Shown: positions 22,751 through 32,778 of the stretch, piece after piece
Numbering within the stretch: position 1 is the stretch's first letter
Layout: every line of letters begins with the position of its first letter
DNA from: Liolophura sinensis
Lineage: Eukaryota; Mollusca; Polyplacophora; Chitonida; Chitonidae
Assembly (NCBI RefSeq): GCF_032854445.1
Contig: NC_088297.1
Coordinates: 23,945,127-24,009,126, forward strand
Length of the DNA stretch: 64,000 bases
Direction: 5' to 3'
The notes under the pieces: generated by a model
What the model was told of the DNA's origin: nothing
The model's input: the letters and a program-made list of their open reading frames with translations, nothing else
Database searches by the model: none
Position numbers and translations under genes: made by a program

Positions 22751-22890
22751 AAAGGTTGTAAGTGAATACAGTATTTTATGTCGTTAATGCACATAATAAA
22801 ATAGTTGTAAGTGGAAAAGTTCTGGTACGCTGAGTGTAGAATGATTGTAAGTGTAGCACTGTCAGGAGTGAAAGGTTGTAACTGGAAACT
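22751..22890 (+). promoter_or_regulatory. Subterminal repeats, candidate transposase-binding sites
   Basis: Motifs like GGTTGTAAGTGRAWA occur at about 22754, 22804, 22844 and 22874, spaced 30-50 bp apart. They repeat the inner TIR sequence (AAAGGTTGTAA). One inverted copy (TTACAACCATTCACA) lies near 26543. Repeated TIR-like motifs near an end are common binding sites in DNA transposons. The same stretch must also hold the promoter of the gene starting at 22954. Confidence 0.55.
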
Positions 22891-22953
22891 CTTCAAGAAA
22901 GGAGGCGTGAAAAGGTGCCACTGATTTCCAGATTTCTGGAACCATTAGACATC

Positions 22954-25900
22954 ATGGCTAATGCTAGACCAAAACGAGATAGAAAGCAGGTCTATAACCT
23001 GTCTGATGTGCTGTCACAGTTGGACGAAGATTCATCTGGCAGCGAATATAAGGCTGACGAGGGTGAATCGGATACAGAAAGCGTCAGTGAAGGTGGGTTA
23101 TGAACTCTTCTTCTGTTGGTGACGGAAACTATGCACTCAGTAATCCAGTGTTGCATGCAGATTTACATCCAATTGTTCACTTTCCACTTTATGACACAGA
23201 AAAAGTTAAGTTTGGGGAGAAATTGACGCGTCGGTGTATGCGGGGGTAGGAGAGGCGGGATTTTTGCCAAGAATATCATGTTTTAAATAAATGTAACATA
23301 ATGGTTTTGACTTTTCTTACAATAAACTATCGGGCTCAGGCAGGAGATAATGAAGGGGAAGTGTGCTATGACAGGATGATTTTCTGTTACTGATACACAC
23401 CCTATTTTACTTTATAAGCAGATGAGGAGAGCTTGATTGGCGAAGTGAATAACCTGGAGGGTGACACAGAGACTCAGAGTGTACATCTTTCCGATGGAAA
23501 AACACAAGGGATGACGTCAGAGACCTCTGCTCAACCAAATCCACTTGATTCTGAGAAGGCTGGTATGGAAATAAATAACAAAGGCAAATGACTTGTTTCC
23601 AGAATCAAAACTTTAATAAAGACGAAAAACTTCTAGAGAAACCTTAAAACAGAGGCCTAGATAGGCTAGACAGATAACCTAAAGTAAAGATATTCTAGAG
23701 AGTTGTATACAAAATGTGTATTTTGTTTTTGTTCTTCCATAGCCTGGAACCAGATGTTAATTTGAGTATTGTTCTTCATATACTTTCAGAACAAGAAATC
23801 ACAGCAAGCAGTAGCAACATTTCTCAACTTGATCCACATCCCTTGACTAATCCATTGTCCTCGAGCAGCCCTTCGCGGCACGACATTTCAGAAGGCCTAT
23901 TAGACTCCGACCTTCCGGCAAATGATGATCCACAAACAGCGACGGAAAACCAACAACCTAGAGACCATGGTAAGAGTGAAACAGTTGAACTGTCAATTTC
24001 CTAATTATATAGTCAGAAAATATGAAAGTTATTAGGGGTCATCTTAGTAAAGAAAAGATTCAGTAGGCCTGGTACAGCAAAATAGTATTGTGTTTATAGT
24101 AGAACCATACTACATGTACTTTTTTTCTGTTTAGAAAAAGCAAAACCCAGCAAACAGAATAACATATAACGTTCAGTGTTTAACAAATAAAATAGAAAAT
24201 ATACTAACTGAAGACCATATACGGTGCGTAAAATCAATGGAAAACAAAACCTTTTTCTGTGTAGAGGGCAGAGTGTTATGAACTAAAAAAATAAATCAGC
24301 CCCCCCTTCCTTCCCATCCTTCCTTTAAAATCTCCTTTCTACTTCTACAGACAAACTAAAATACTGACCTGAAGTTTGAATGTTTACTATACTTAACAAG
24401 TTATTAATGTTTTTTTTACCTTTAAGAGGAAGGTCATACTGACATAACTAGGGGAAGAAAACGGAAGAGAGAGACGGATGCTTGGAGTCGAAATAAAAGA
24501 AAGGATGCAAGGAACAGAGGGCGTGAATATATCAATGAAAAGGGACGTGTTATACATGCAAGACGTCCACAACCTTTCCAGTGCAAATGTCACTACAAAT
24601 GTACAGACAACATCCCAGAGGACGCGCGTAAGAAGGTTTGTGAAGCATACTGGGCCAGTGGTGATTATGCTCGTCAACGAGACTATATTGTTAGAAATGT
24701 GAAAAAAACAGAGCCAAGCAGGTCAACAACCACTGGCGAGTCCAGAAGACAATGGACCTACCAGTATCACTTGACCATGAATGGTCAATGCATTCAGGTG
24801 TGCAAAACATTCTTTTTGGCAACACTTGATATACACCAAAGAACAGTTTATTACGCTCTCGATGCCAAAACCAACATAAACGCTGCAAATACTGAGGGTT
24901 TTGTATCTCCTGATCGTAGAGGCAAGAACACACCAAAAAACAAGACCAGTGATTCGGACAAGGCTTTTTTAAAAGCTCACATTGAATCGTTCCCTGCCGT
25001 CGAGTCACATTACTGCAGACAGAGGACACGGCGCAGGTACCTGGACAGTAGTCTTAATGTGAAGAAAATGCATGAACTGTACGAGGAACATTGCAGAAAG
25101 GAAAACCGCACACCGGCAAAGGTTCATGTATACAGAGAGATTTTCAACAGTGAATATAATTTGGGGTTCCATAAACCAAAAAAGGATGAATGCAGTCTTT
25201 GTGATCGATTTAAGAAGGCTACCCTAACAGAGAAGGAAGCTATGAATACAGAATATCAGGCACACCAAGCTAGAAAAGTTCAGGCCAGAGAACACAAGGA
25301 AACCGATAAGAAGAGGGCAATTGAAAATCCAGAAACTGTGAGATCAATAAATTTCGACCTTCAAAAGGTTCTACAGACACCTCAGATGAAGGTGTCAAAC
25401 CTTTACTATAGCCGTAAATTGTCTACATACAACTTTTCTATGTACGACCAAGCATCCAGGGCGGCACACTGTTACATGTGGCATGAAGGTCTAGCAAAAC
25501 GTGGATCAAATGAGATTGCTTCGTGTGTTTATGGGTACATGAAAAACTTGCCACCAACAGTTAAAGAGATTAACTTTTTCAGTGATACCTGCAGTGGTCA
25601 GCAGCGTAACTGCAACTTCTCCACAATGTGCTTGTTTGCTGTTCAGAGATTACCTTTGAATATCATCAACCATAAATACTTCGAAAGTGGACATTCCCAA
25701 ATGGAAGGTGATTCTGTCCATTCCACCATTGAGAGAGCTACCAAAGATTCTGATATATACAGCCCGACAGAGTGGTATGGGGCGGTGCGAATGGCAAAAC
25801 GCACTCAGCCAAGATATGAAGTTGTCGAAGTGGATACCCCTGATATCTTTGATTTCAAGTCAATGGCAGATGAGTGCTTCATTAATCGCAAGATGGCAGA

Positions 25901-26270
25901 TGATGGGACCAACTTAATGTGGTTAAAAGTGAAATGGTGGCAATACCGGTCAGACAAACCATCACAAATATATTTTAAGTACCAGATGGACGATTCAAAT
26001 TTCAGATGCATCACCGTGAATCGAGCAACACGCCGTGGACGGGTGAAGGAAATCAAAAATGCACAACTCCAGTGTGCATACAACGAACGTCCCATGATCG
26101 CAGAAGCAAAACACCGAGACCTTATGAAATTGTGCAGAGAAGGTCACATTCCGTCGGTCCATCACGAGTTCTACGAGAACCTACAGCATGGGGCCAGTGT
26201 CAGGGATAGGCTCCCTGAATCGGACGTCGAGGAAGATGACATTTGGGAAGATGACAGCGCTGAAAGTTAA
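22954..26270 (+). CDS. DUF7869-type putative transposase, four exons, 767 aa
   Basis: Exons are 22954-23092, 23422-23562, 23790-23969 and 24427-26270, all joined in phase 1. ATG 22954 gives MANARPKRDRKQ; an in-frame ATG at 22915 is also possible. Residues 1-154 are acidic and Ser-rich, a likely disordered leader. A basic region and a Cys cluster (CKCHYKC, about 206-212) follow, with RQRDYI and a SHYCR motif. Next come FHKPKKDECSLC (Cys 409 and 412) and a region with FDLQK (Asp 464), FFSDTCSGQQRN (Asp 540) and GHSQMEGDSVHSTIER (Asp 582, Glu 589). This last part matches the domain I know as DUF7869. Three spaced acidic residues suggest an RNase-H-like DDE/D core; that is inference. It ends with an acidic tail. 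It is the only gene between the TIRs. Confidence 0.88.
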
Positions 26271-26770
26271 AAACAGTTAGATTTTGAAAGGACTGAATTA
26301 ATTTGTCTCCATCCTTGATATGAAAGTGCCAAAGAAGTGGCCAGACTGACATTCTTGACTTTATTAACAGTACTGTTTTTTTGTGTGTTACATTCCGCTG
26401 TAGACGAAAATGTTTGTCTAATAACGTTATGCATCCCCAGAAAGTGGCCAAAAGAAAACTGTGAAGGTGAAGTGACATAACTAATGATAGGTGTGTTGGT
26501 TTGTGAGTTGATGTGTCTTGCAGACAGCGGACTGAAAGCTCAGTTACAACCATTCACATTTTGCCATGTAGAAATGTGATAAGTGGTGAAAAGGTGTATC
26601 TGCCATATCACGTGACCGGCACAGCAAAATTAACAGGTAACAATGGGAGTGAAAAAGTGTTTGCATCCCAAGTGTATGTACGCCTAACTAGTTTTTGGTT
26701 TAAATGATTTATATTTCTTTTGTGAGTTTGAACATTAAAAGTTGAATATATCAATTCCTTTGTTTTTCAC
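26271..26770 (+). other. 3' untranslated region and right interior of the transposon
   Basis: No further gene. An ATTAAA poly(A)-like signal lies at 26734-26739, shortly before the right TIR. A TTACAACC copy near 26543 is an inverted subterminal motif. Confidence 0.5.
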
Positions 26771-26797
26771 TTACAACCTTTCTGCACCGAGGTAGCG
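26771..26797 (-). repeat. Right terminal inverted repeat
   Basis: 27 bp ending GGTAGCG, followed by AAAT. Partner of 22656-22682. Confidence 0.9.
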
Positions 26798-26801
26798 AAA
26801 T

Positions 26802-28899
26802 GTCAAGTTAAGGTAAGCGTATCATTTGGTAGCAAAGCGAATAATAAGGCAGAACATTACATTTGTTACATATTTATTTGATTGACTGGTGCATCACTAC
26901 GTGATCAAGAATTTTACACGTTACACTTGTGGTGCAATGATTTTCCCCACTCTAAAGTGTCAAATGGAAAAAAAAATGTCAGTGTGACTGTAGCAGGCTA
27001 CCACTTTTCGATTTCATGACCTATACATCGCTTTAGTGTGTGTTTGGAGCTGTATAACTCGCATGCCTCTTTCTTATACAACAGGAACAGAAGAGTAAAA
27101 CAGAAATGAAAAAAGAAGTGCTCTTTCGGGCGTGTCAGCAGCTGTCACACACAGCTATTGTAATTTGCATTGTTGTAATTTGCAATTATGCATAATTTGA
27201 TGTTTATAATACACAGTTTAGAGCAAAATAGAATATCGTGTAATGACGTCATCAGTGACTAACACGACCAACATGATCCATACAGTTCAGAGGAGAGCTC
27301 AAATAATTTATTTCCTTTTATTCTGTTCAGATAGATTTTAAAAATAATTTATGCGTCCAGTGAAAAATTGTTTTTGTTTTGTTCTAAATCTTATTTTAAC
27401 CTTTTATGTGTATATTACTATTGTAAACGTATCAATAAGCCAAGTTTAAGGCAACTTGTGAAATAAACAATCCCAAAAGAAAGACCTCAAAAAGTTAATT
27501 TTGTCCAGATTTAAAGGTTGTGCTATCGACCTGTAAAAGAGCTATTCTTACCACAACTAAGGGAAGTCATAATCAATATTTTTCATCTGGCGTTTAAATT
27601 AGAGACATAAAATCACAAGTAATTATGGGCGTCTTTGGATCAATAATCTAAAATTCTTCCTTCCATGTCGATCAAGGGCCTCCATGGCCTAGTAGTTGGT
27701 GTACTAAGGCAACGCACCGACCCAGTGATGATGTCATGACAATCGTCAACGTGTCATGACAATCGTCAACGCATCATGACAATTGTCAACGTGTCCTGAC
27801 ACGTTGCCCAGACCAAGCGTGTTTTCTTTTCAATTTTACAAATGTATTTGCTAGAAATTTCAGCAGGAAATAGAATATCCCCAACTTTTTGTTTCAACAG
27901 TTCAGTATGGTGGTCTACACGCTAAGGCCTCCTTAGTCGTGCCATCTTGTATGATTGCCAGACTGGATCACAGAAAGCAGCCTAGAATCAACTTACATTG
28001 ATCCTACACATTAAGACAATGTGTGCATTTCATCATGGGTTTTTCTTCATTCTGATTGATTCATCCACACCATAAGGACATTTAACTGTTTTTGTGAACT
28101 GTAATAGCCGTTATTATTAGAAAAACTGAATACACTATCTTAATGCTGCTGCGATGATAAATGCTGTGCGATATTGTCATAAACCAGCATCCACAGGAAA
28201 AAGCTTTGAGAGTTTTACAGACTTTTATTCTCCCCCTCCCGCCACCCGCAACCACCACCATTGTCATGATTTACCTTCACTTAACTTACCAATTCAGCTA
28301 CATTTTTTTTTTTGAAAACACAACTCTCGTCACATCTTTATCGTTTTTTCACGCCTCTCCCACCAGGCTTTCCCACGGGCAGATCAATATACATTTCCGC
28401 TGTTCAGTTAAAATGAGGTCAATTTCATGTCTGTTAACGGTTAGTAAAGAAGCTGACCATTTCAAACTCTTCTCAGCGACTGTAATGAGACGAACTATCA
28501 CAGGTCCGATCTATATTGTAGCGGATGTTTCTTTAAAACCCCAGTCTAATGACCTTCAGAGATTAAGAATACAGGCTTTTGTCTGTTCTCTGTGTATCAC
28601 CAGTGAATCTTTATTGACTCCGAGGTAAAAAGTCTTATATTTTTGGTAGCGTATGGGACCGATATTTAACCCGAGTATTTGGAGACATCATTACAGAAGT
28701 GTGGATTTTCTCTCCGTACTCCAATCATTAATTCAGTGTTGTTACTCTGTTTCATACACCAAATACACTCCCCGTCTGTATTGCTCCAGTTTAACTATTG
28801 GAGGAAAACTCAAGTCTTACGACTTATTTCATTGAATCGGCAAAAGCAGCATAATAGAAGATCCGAAGATATATACATTCAAATCATCAAATGTTTCTT
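26802..28899. other. Spacer with repeat scraps, no convincing gene
   Basis: A degraded SINE-like patch lies at about 26872-26935 (TTTGATTGACTGGTGCATCA...CAAGAATTTTACACG). A tRNA-like head (GGGCCTCCATGGCCTAGTAG) starts near 27676. A 20-bp unit close to ATGACAATCGTCAACGTGTC occurs about 3.5 times at 27732-27805. The 155-codon open frame at 28161-28628 has no splice context or recognisable motif. Confidence 0.5.
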
Positions 28900-28932
28900 C
28901 AGAATCAGCAGTACCATGAGCAAGAGAGAGTT

Positions 28933-29450
28933 TCAGGGGGAATAACTCCGGCGGCTTGTTGACAGGGCTAACTTTGTCATCTCTCTAGCAGACAAGGCTC
29001 CTAATAATGTCATCTTTATTTGCAAGAATTATTATTATAAAATTCTTGTTCAAGAGCTATGTACATCTACAAAAACATCCACGTATTCTGCTATTACATG
29101 TACTCTGGAGGAACTATTAAATAAACACAAAACCATTCTCAAAGAAAGGCGCATAAATATACCCACTCGTCATACAGAAATAATACAACTTAACTGGATT
29201 CCTAAAATGCATAAATCCACATACAAGGCTCGATTTATTGCGGATTCAAGAAGTTGTACCACCAAACTCTTGTCCATCCACTTACGAGAGCGTTACAAGA
29301 AGTAAAGTCATTTTGGAATAAGTATTGTTGTGCCATAACAAAAAAATCAGGTGTCAACTACCTGTGGATTTTTAACAACTCCAAACCTTTTCGCCATTTT
29401 CGTGTTGCCGTTGGCTCAATGATCTTCTCTTATACAGGTCATCTATTTCA
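28933..29450 (+). pseudogene. Penelope-like retroelement fragment (N-terminal RT region)
   Basis: The plus strand encodes RLVDRANFVISLADKAPNNV, then VIFICKNYYYKILVQEL, IPTRHTEIIQLNWIPKMHKS and ARFIADSRSCTTKLLSIHL. This is the pre-palm and early reverse-transcriptase region of Penelope-like elements (ADKAPNN, WIPKMHK, RFI..S..CTTK). The frame ends at a stop at 29302-29304 and continues after a shift as RALQEVKSFWNKYCCAI. The catalytic palm and the endonuclease are missing, so it is a dead 5' fragment. It is a different lineage from the copy at 50290-52130. Confidence 0.75.
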
Positions 29451-29734
29451 TGTGAAATACTCAGTCCAGTCAAGTAATCACAATTACACTTCCAATGGAA
29501 CTTGAAACAACCAGATTACTTTCTGGTAACACCAGTCAATTTGATGTGAATTAAAGATTATCCATAAGTTTTTCGTCACCATATGTTATATATTTCCGGA
29601 TCTTTGTTTTTTTCTTTTCCGTTTTTCAGTGCCATTCCTTATTTATTTTGTTATTCATTTAGTAAATTTGTGTTTATATAACGTCGTTAGAGCGTCCGCT
29701 TCAAAGTCGGGAGACCAGGGATCAAACCCGGATC
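29451..29734. other. Spacer ending in a tRNA-like SINE head
   Basis: GTCGTTAGAGCGTCCGCTTC followed by GGGATCAAACCC (about 29683-29730) has box-A- and box-B-like spacing of a tRNA-derived SINE head, directly abutting the next minisatellite. Nothing else was seen. Confidence 0.4.
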
Positions 29735-29990
29735 AGTGCAGGCCTACACGCTTTGCAATGTCATCGCCAACCTTTTCTGCAGGTGTCACATACGAATCAG
29801 TTCAGGCATGCAGAGTGCTTTGCCATGTCACCAACAACCTTCTCTGCAGGTGTCACTTGCGAATGATTTCAGGCCTGCAGAGTGCTTTGCTATGCCATCA
29901 CCAACCTTTCCAGCAGGTGTCACTTGCGAATCATTTCAGGCCTGCAGAGCGCTTTGCCATGTCATTCCCACCAATATTTCATGTTTTTTT
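29735..29990. repeat. 67-bp minisatellite, about 3.5 copies
   Basis: The CTTTGCCATGTCATCACC-type start recurs at 29754, 29821, 29888 and 29955, exactly 67 bp apart, with TGCAGGTGTCACTTGCGAAT inside each unit. Confidence 0.85.
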
Positions 29991-30079
29991 TAAATTTAGG
30001 AACTCACTATACAGGCATTTTCCAACTCATGCAATAATCTCTGGACTCTGGTCGTCTGGTCAAGAAAGCAAAAAACCTT

Positions 30080-30625
30080 GCTGCCTCCTGATACCAATGG
30101 TAATCGTCTTTCTTTTTTCCCTGTAGCAATCTTCTGACACCAATGGTAACGGTCTGTTTTGCTTCCCTCTAGCAGCCTCCTGACACCGCCTGTTTTGCTT
30201 CGTACTCTTGTCCTTCTGACACCACTGGTAACCATCTGTTATACTTCGCTCTAGCAGCTATCTGGCACCAATATCAATTGTCTATTTTGCTTTGGACTCT
30301 CAGCCTTCTAACACCAATGATAACCGTTTGTTTTGCGTCGCTGTAGCAGCCTTCTGACATTAATGGCACCCGTCTATTTTGATTCGCTCTAACACCCCCA
30401 TGACACCAAGGCTGACCGTCTGTTTCGCTTATCTCTAGCAGGCTCCTGACACCAATGGCAACCGTCTATTTTGCTTCTCTATAGCTGACATAAATGGTAA
30501 CCGTCTGTTTTGCTTCGCACTTTCAGCCTTCTGACACCGATGGTAACCGTCTGCTATGCTTCGCTCTAGAAGCCCTCTAGCACCAATGGCTACCGTCTGT
30601 TTTGCTTCGCACCCTCAGCCTTATG
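30080..30625. repeat. Irregular 45-48-bp minisatellite, about 12 copies
   Basis: Units contain CTGACACCAATGGTAACCGT, CTGTTTTGCTTCGC and TCTAGCAGCC, with substitutions and small indels. Confidence 0.8.
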
Positions 30626-30814
30626 ATCATTTTAACGATTTTGTTGACATAACACGTATGTGTACACGTGGAAAGCTCGTCGGTATCGTGCCGTGGATCG
30701 ATAGTTTTAATCAGGCACTGATTTTCTCCACACAGATCAGCTAGAGGTGGCATGAATGAGAAATTCTTGTGCATAGCTTCAAAACAAAGATCATCTAAGT
30801 ATACAGAACCAGAA

Positions 30815-30955
30815 ATGTCTGTGTGTCTGTCTGTGTGTCTGTCTGTGTGTCTGCCTGTCCGTGTGTATGTATGTCTGTGTATATGTCCGTCTGTGTGTAT
30901 TTCCGTCTCTATGTGTGTGTGGCCCTGTGTATGTCTCTGTGTATGTCCCTAAAGA
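30815..30955 (+). repeat. TGTC/TGTG microsatellite
   Basis: Alternating GTCTGTCTGTGTGT-type sequence; the open frame through it is an artefact. Confidence 0.9.
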
Positions 30956-30965
30956 CACGTGACAT

Positions 30966-31338
30966 TAGTTTTGGTATGGTGGGTATTTGAGACCACCTTT
31001 TGGTACATATAGTCTTTGGTACATATAGTCTTTGGTACATATAGTTTTTGTGTAATAATGTCATAAATGTTGATTTGACATATGATCAATGATACATTTG
31101 CACTAGAATTTGATCTCTTCACCTAACAAATATGTTAAACCTGGATTTTGATCATATTGATATTTTTAATATATTCATTAATAATTTTATAATTCAGATT
31201 AAATACCAGTGTTTGGATAGAACAACAAAATTACTTTCAGATATATTTATTAGAGATGCATTACATCTTTTTAGGAAATTATTATAAAACGACGATAAAT
31301 ACCAAAAGGTGGTCCAATGTATCCACCATACAAAAATA
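30966..31338. mobile_element. MITE family A, copy 1 (full length, about 373 bp)
   Basis: The ends are inverted repeats of about 37 bp: left TTTTGGTATGGTGGGTATTT then GAGACCACCTTTTGGTA, right ACCAAAAGGTGGTCCAATGT then ATCCACCATACAAAAA. The interior is AT-rich without coding capacity. A left-end TACATATAGTCTTTGG stutter is present. Relatives are at 45097-45360 and 47924-49802. Confidence 0.85.
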
Positions 31339-31379
31339 TTTTAAATACCCTATTTCCTGAAAAAAATAATAGTTTGACT

Positions 31380-31650
31380 GGCCCCGAAGGCTCAGTTACT
31401 AGAGCGTCCGCATGGAGGAGGTAGATCCAGGGTCAGTCATGGGTCGGGTCACACCTACGACTTCAAAAGAGGAAGTTGTAACTCGATGTTCAGCATTAGG
31501 TGTATAGTGTGACGAGAAGGTGACCGTATCAGTATAACGGCTTGGGCGGGGAGGTGTGTGTGTGTGTGTGTCTGTCTTACTTGCCTTCGGTAAGGCGTCT
31601 CAGTGAAGCAGTTTTTGTGGAAGACCAATACCCAATCACGTTGTCAACAT
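31380..31650 (+). mobile_element. tRNA-derived SINE, family B
   Basis: The head GGCCCCGAAGGCTCAGTTAC with TAGAGCGTCCGC and GGTAGATCCAGG resembles a tRNA gene. The body has CGTATCAGTATAACGGCTTG and TTACTTGCCTTCGGTAAGGC, the same blocks found inverted at 41490-41690. A (GT)n tract is embedded near 31555. Confidence 0.7.
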
Positions 31651-31987
31651 GTAACTTAACTGTTGAAAGTGTACCTAAACCCAGATATGTTTATTCATTA
31701 CTAGATATTTGCCATGGTCTAATTTGAAATTTCCGTTTAGCTCAACGGCCCTCTTACTTAAATTCTCTCTTTATATTTATGTGTTAAAGAAAACTTGAAC
31801 AAAAACCGGTCCATTGTCAAGACTTACGGCGAAAGCTTGCTGCATAGGAACAGATCCATGTGTGTGCAGAGAAAAATGTGCGAACCTGTTCAAAACAGGG
31901 GTTAACCAGTTTGGGAGTTAGGTCAGAGATTTCCTGGTCGAGATTAATACAACTGGATATGTACATTAGGTACAGTAAGGTAATTAG

Positions 31988-32145
31988 ATTTATTTGTTTA
32001 CTAGTATTTGATTGCTTTTTTACGCCGATCTCAAGAATATTTCACTTATACGACAGCGGCCAGCATTATGGTGGTTGGAAACCGGGCAGCGCCCAGGGGA
32101 AACCCACGGCCATCCGCAGGTTGCTGGAAAAACCTTCCCAAATAC
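31988..32145 (-). mobile_element. SINE (main family) running into the assembly gap
   Basis: Tail and central block on the minus strand (ACGACAGCGGCCAGCATTAT, GGAAACCGGGCAGCGCCC). The remainder is lost in the N run. The gap probably reflects collapsed repeats. Confidence 0.85.
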
Positions 32146-32345
32146 NNNNNNNNNNNNNNNNNNNNNNNNNNNNNNNNNNNNNNNNNNNNNNNNNNNNNNN
32201 NNNNNNNNNNNNNNNNNNNNNNNNNNNNNNNNNNNNNNNNNNNNNNNNNNNNNNNNNNNNNNNNNNNNNNNNNNNNNNNNNNNNNNNNNNNNNNNNNNNN
32301 NNNNNNNNNNNNNNNNNNNNNNNNNNNNNNNNNNNNNNNNNNNNN
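32146..32345. other. Assembly gap (200 N)
   Basis: Run of exactly 200 N, a conventional size for a gap of unknown length. Any open frame across it is meaningless. Confidence 1.
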
Positions 32346-32778
32346 AGACTTTTTTACCCATGTCAATCAACAAATATTTTTAGTAAAAGATAAGCAGTCC
32401 ATGTTTGAAAACGTTTGTCCACCTCTTTGCCAGGATCAAATCTAGAAACCAAAGTTAAAAGCTCTGATCCCAAATTTTAAAAGTGATATTGTGTCAGTGC
32501 ACAAAGAAATTTTATAAACTCAACTCAAAATGATGCTTTTTTAGACCTTTTGAATAAAACCATCTGTGAATGAAAGCAATCGTAAGAAAACTTAAATTTG
32601 TATAGGTACACTACTGTATATTTGTTCAATTTACTTGTTAGTTTGAATATTCTCGACTAGTTTGGGCTCCCCAACTTTTTGCGGAACTAAAATGACTCTA
32701 GATATGTCTCTGATTCCATTTTCCAGATCTGTGCCACTCCACTATTTCATTATCTTTACCAAATGCTCTCATTTTCAG

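Larger units (their letters stand above)
22656..26797 (+). mobile_element. Autonomous DNA transposon with a DUF7869-type gene
   Basis: The element is 4142 bp. Its terminal inverted repeats are 27 bp each with one mismatch: 22656-22682, beginning CGCTACCTCAGTGCAG, and 26771-26797, whose complement begins CGCTACCTCGGTGCAG. Both continue AAAGGTTGTAA. The 4 bases outside are AAAT on both sides (22652-22655 and 26798-26801), read as a target-site duplication. Inside is one four-exon gene on the plus strand with intact splice sites and no internal stop, and repeated GTTGTAAGTGGAAA-like motifs near the left end. A 4-bp duplication is known for Sola-type elements among others; I cannot assign a superfamily. 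The element looks young and possibly still active. Confidence 0.88.

Noticed and set aside
24699-26270. Transposase starting at 24699
   Set aside because: That codon is GTG within the last exon. Conserved sequence (CKCHYKC, RQRDYI) continues upstream in frame to the acceptor at 24426.
28161-28628. 155-codon plus-strand open frame
   Set aside because: No motif, no splice context, low-complexity Thr/Phe/Pro stretches; likely chance.
29683-29730. Functional tRNA genes (also 31380, 33749 and 58740)
   Set aside because: The tRNA-like boxes belong to SINE heads or degraded copies; no complete cloverleaf was found.
31860-32445. Open frames running across the N gap
   Set aside because: Unknown bases were read as unknown residues; the flanks are SINE and spacer.
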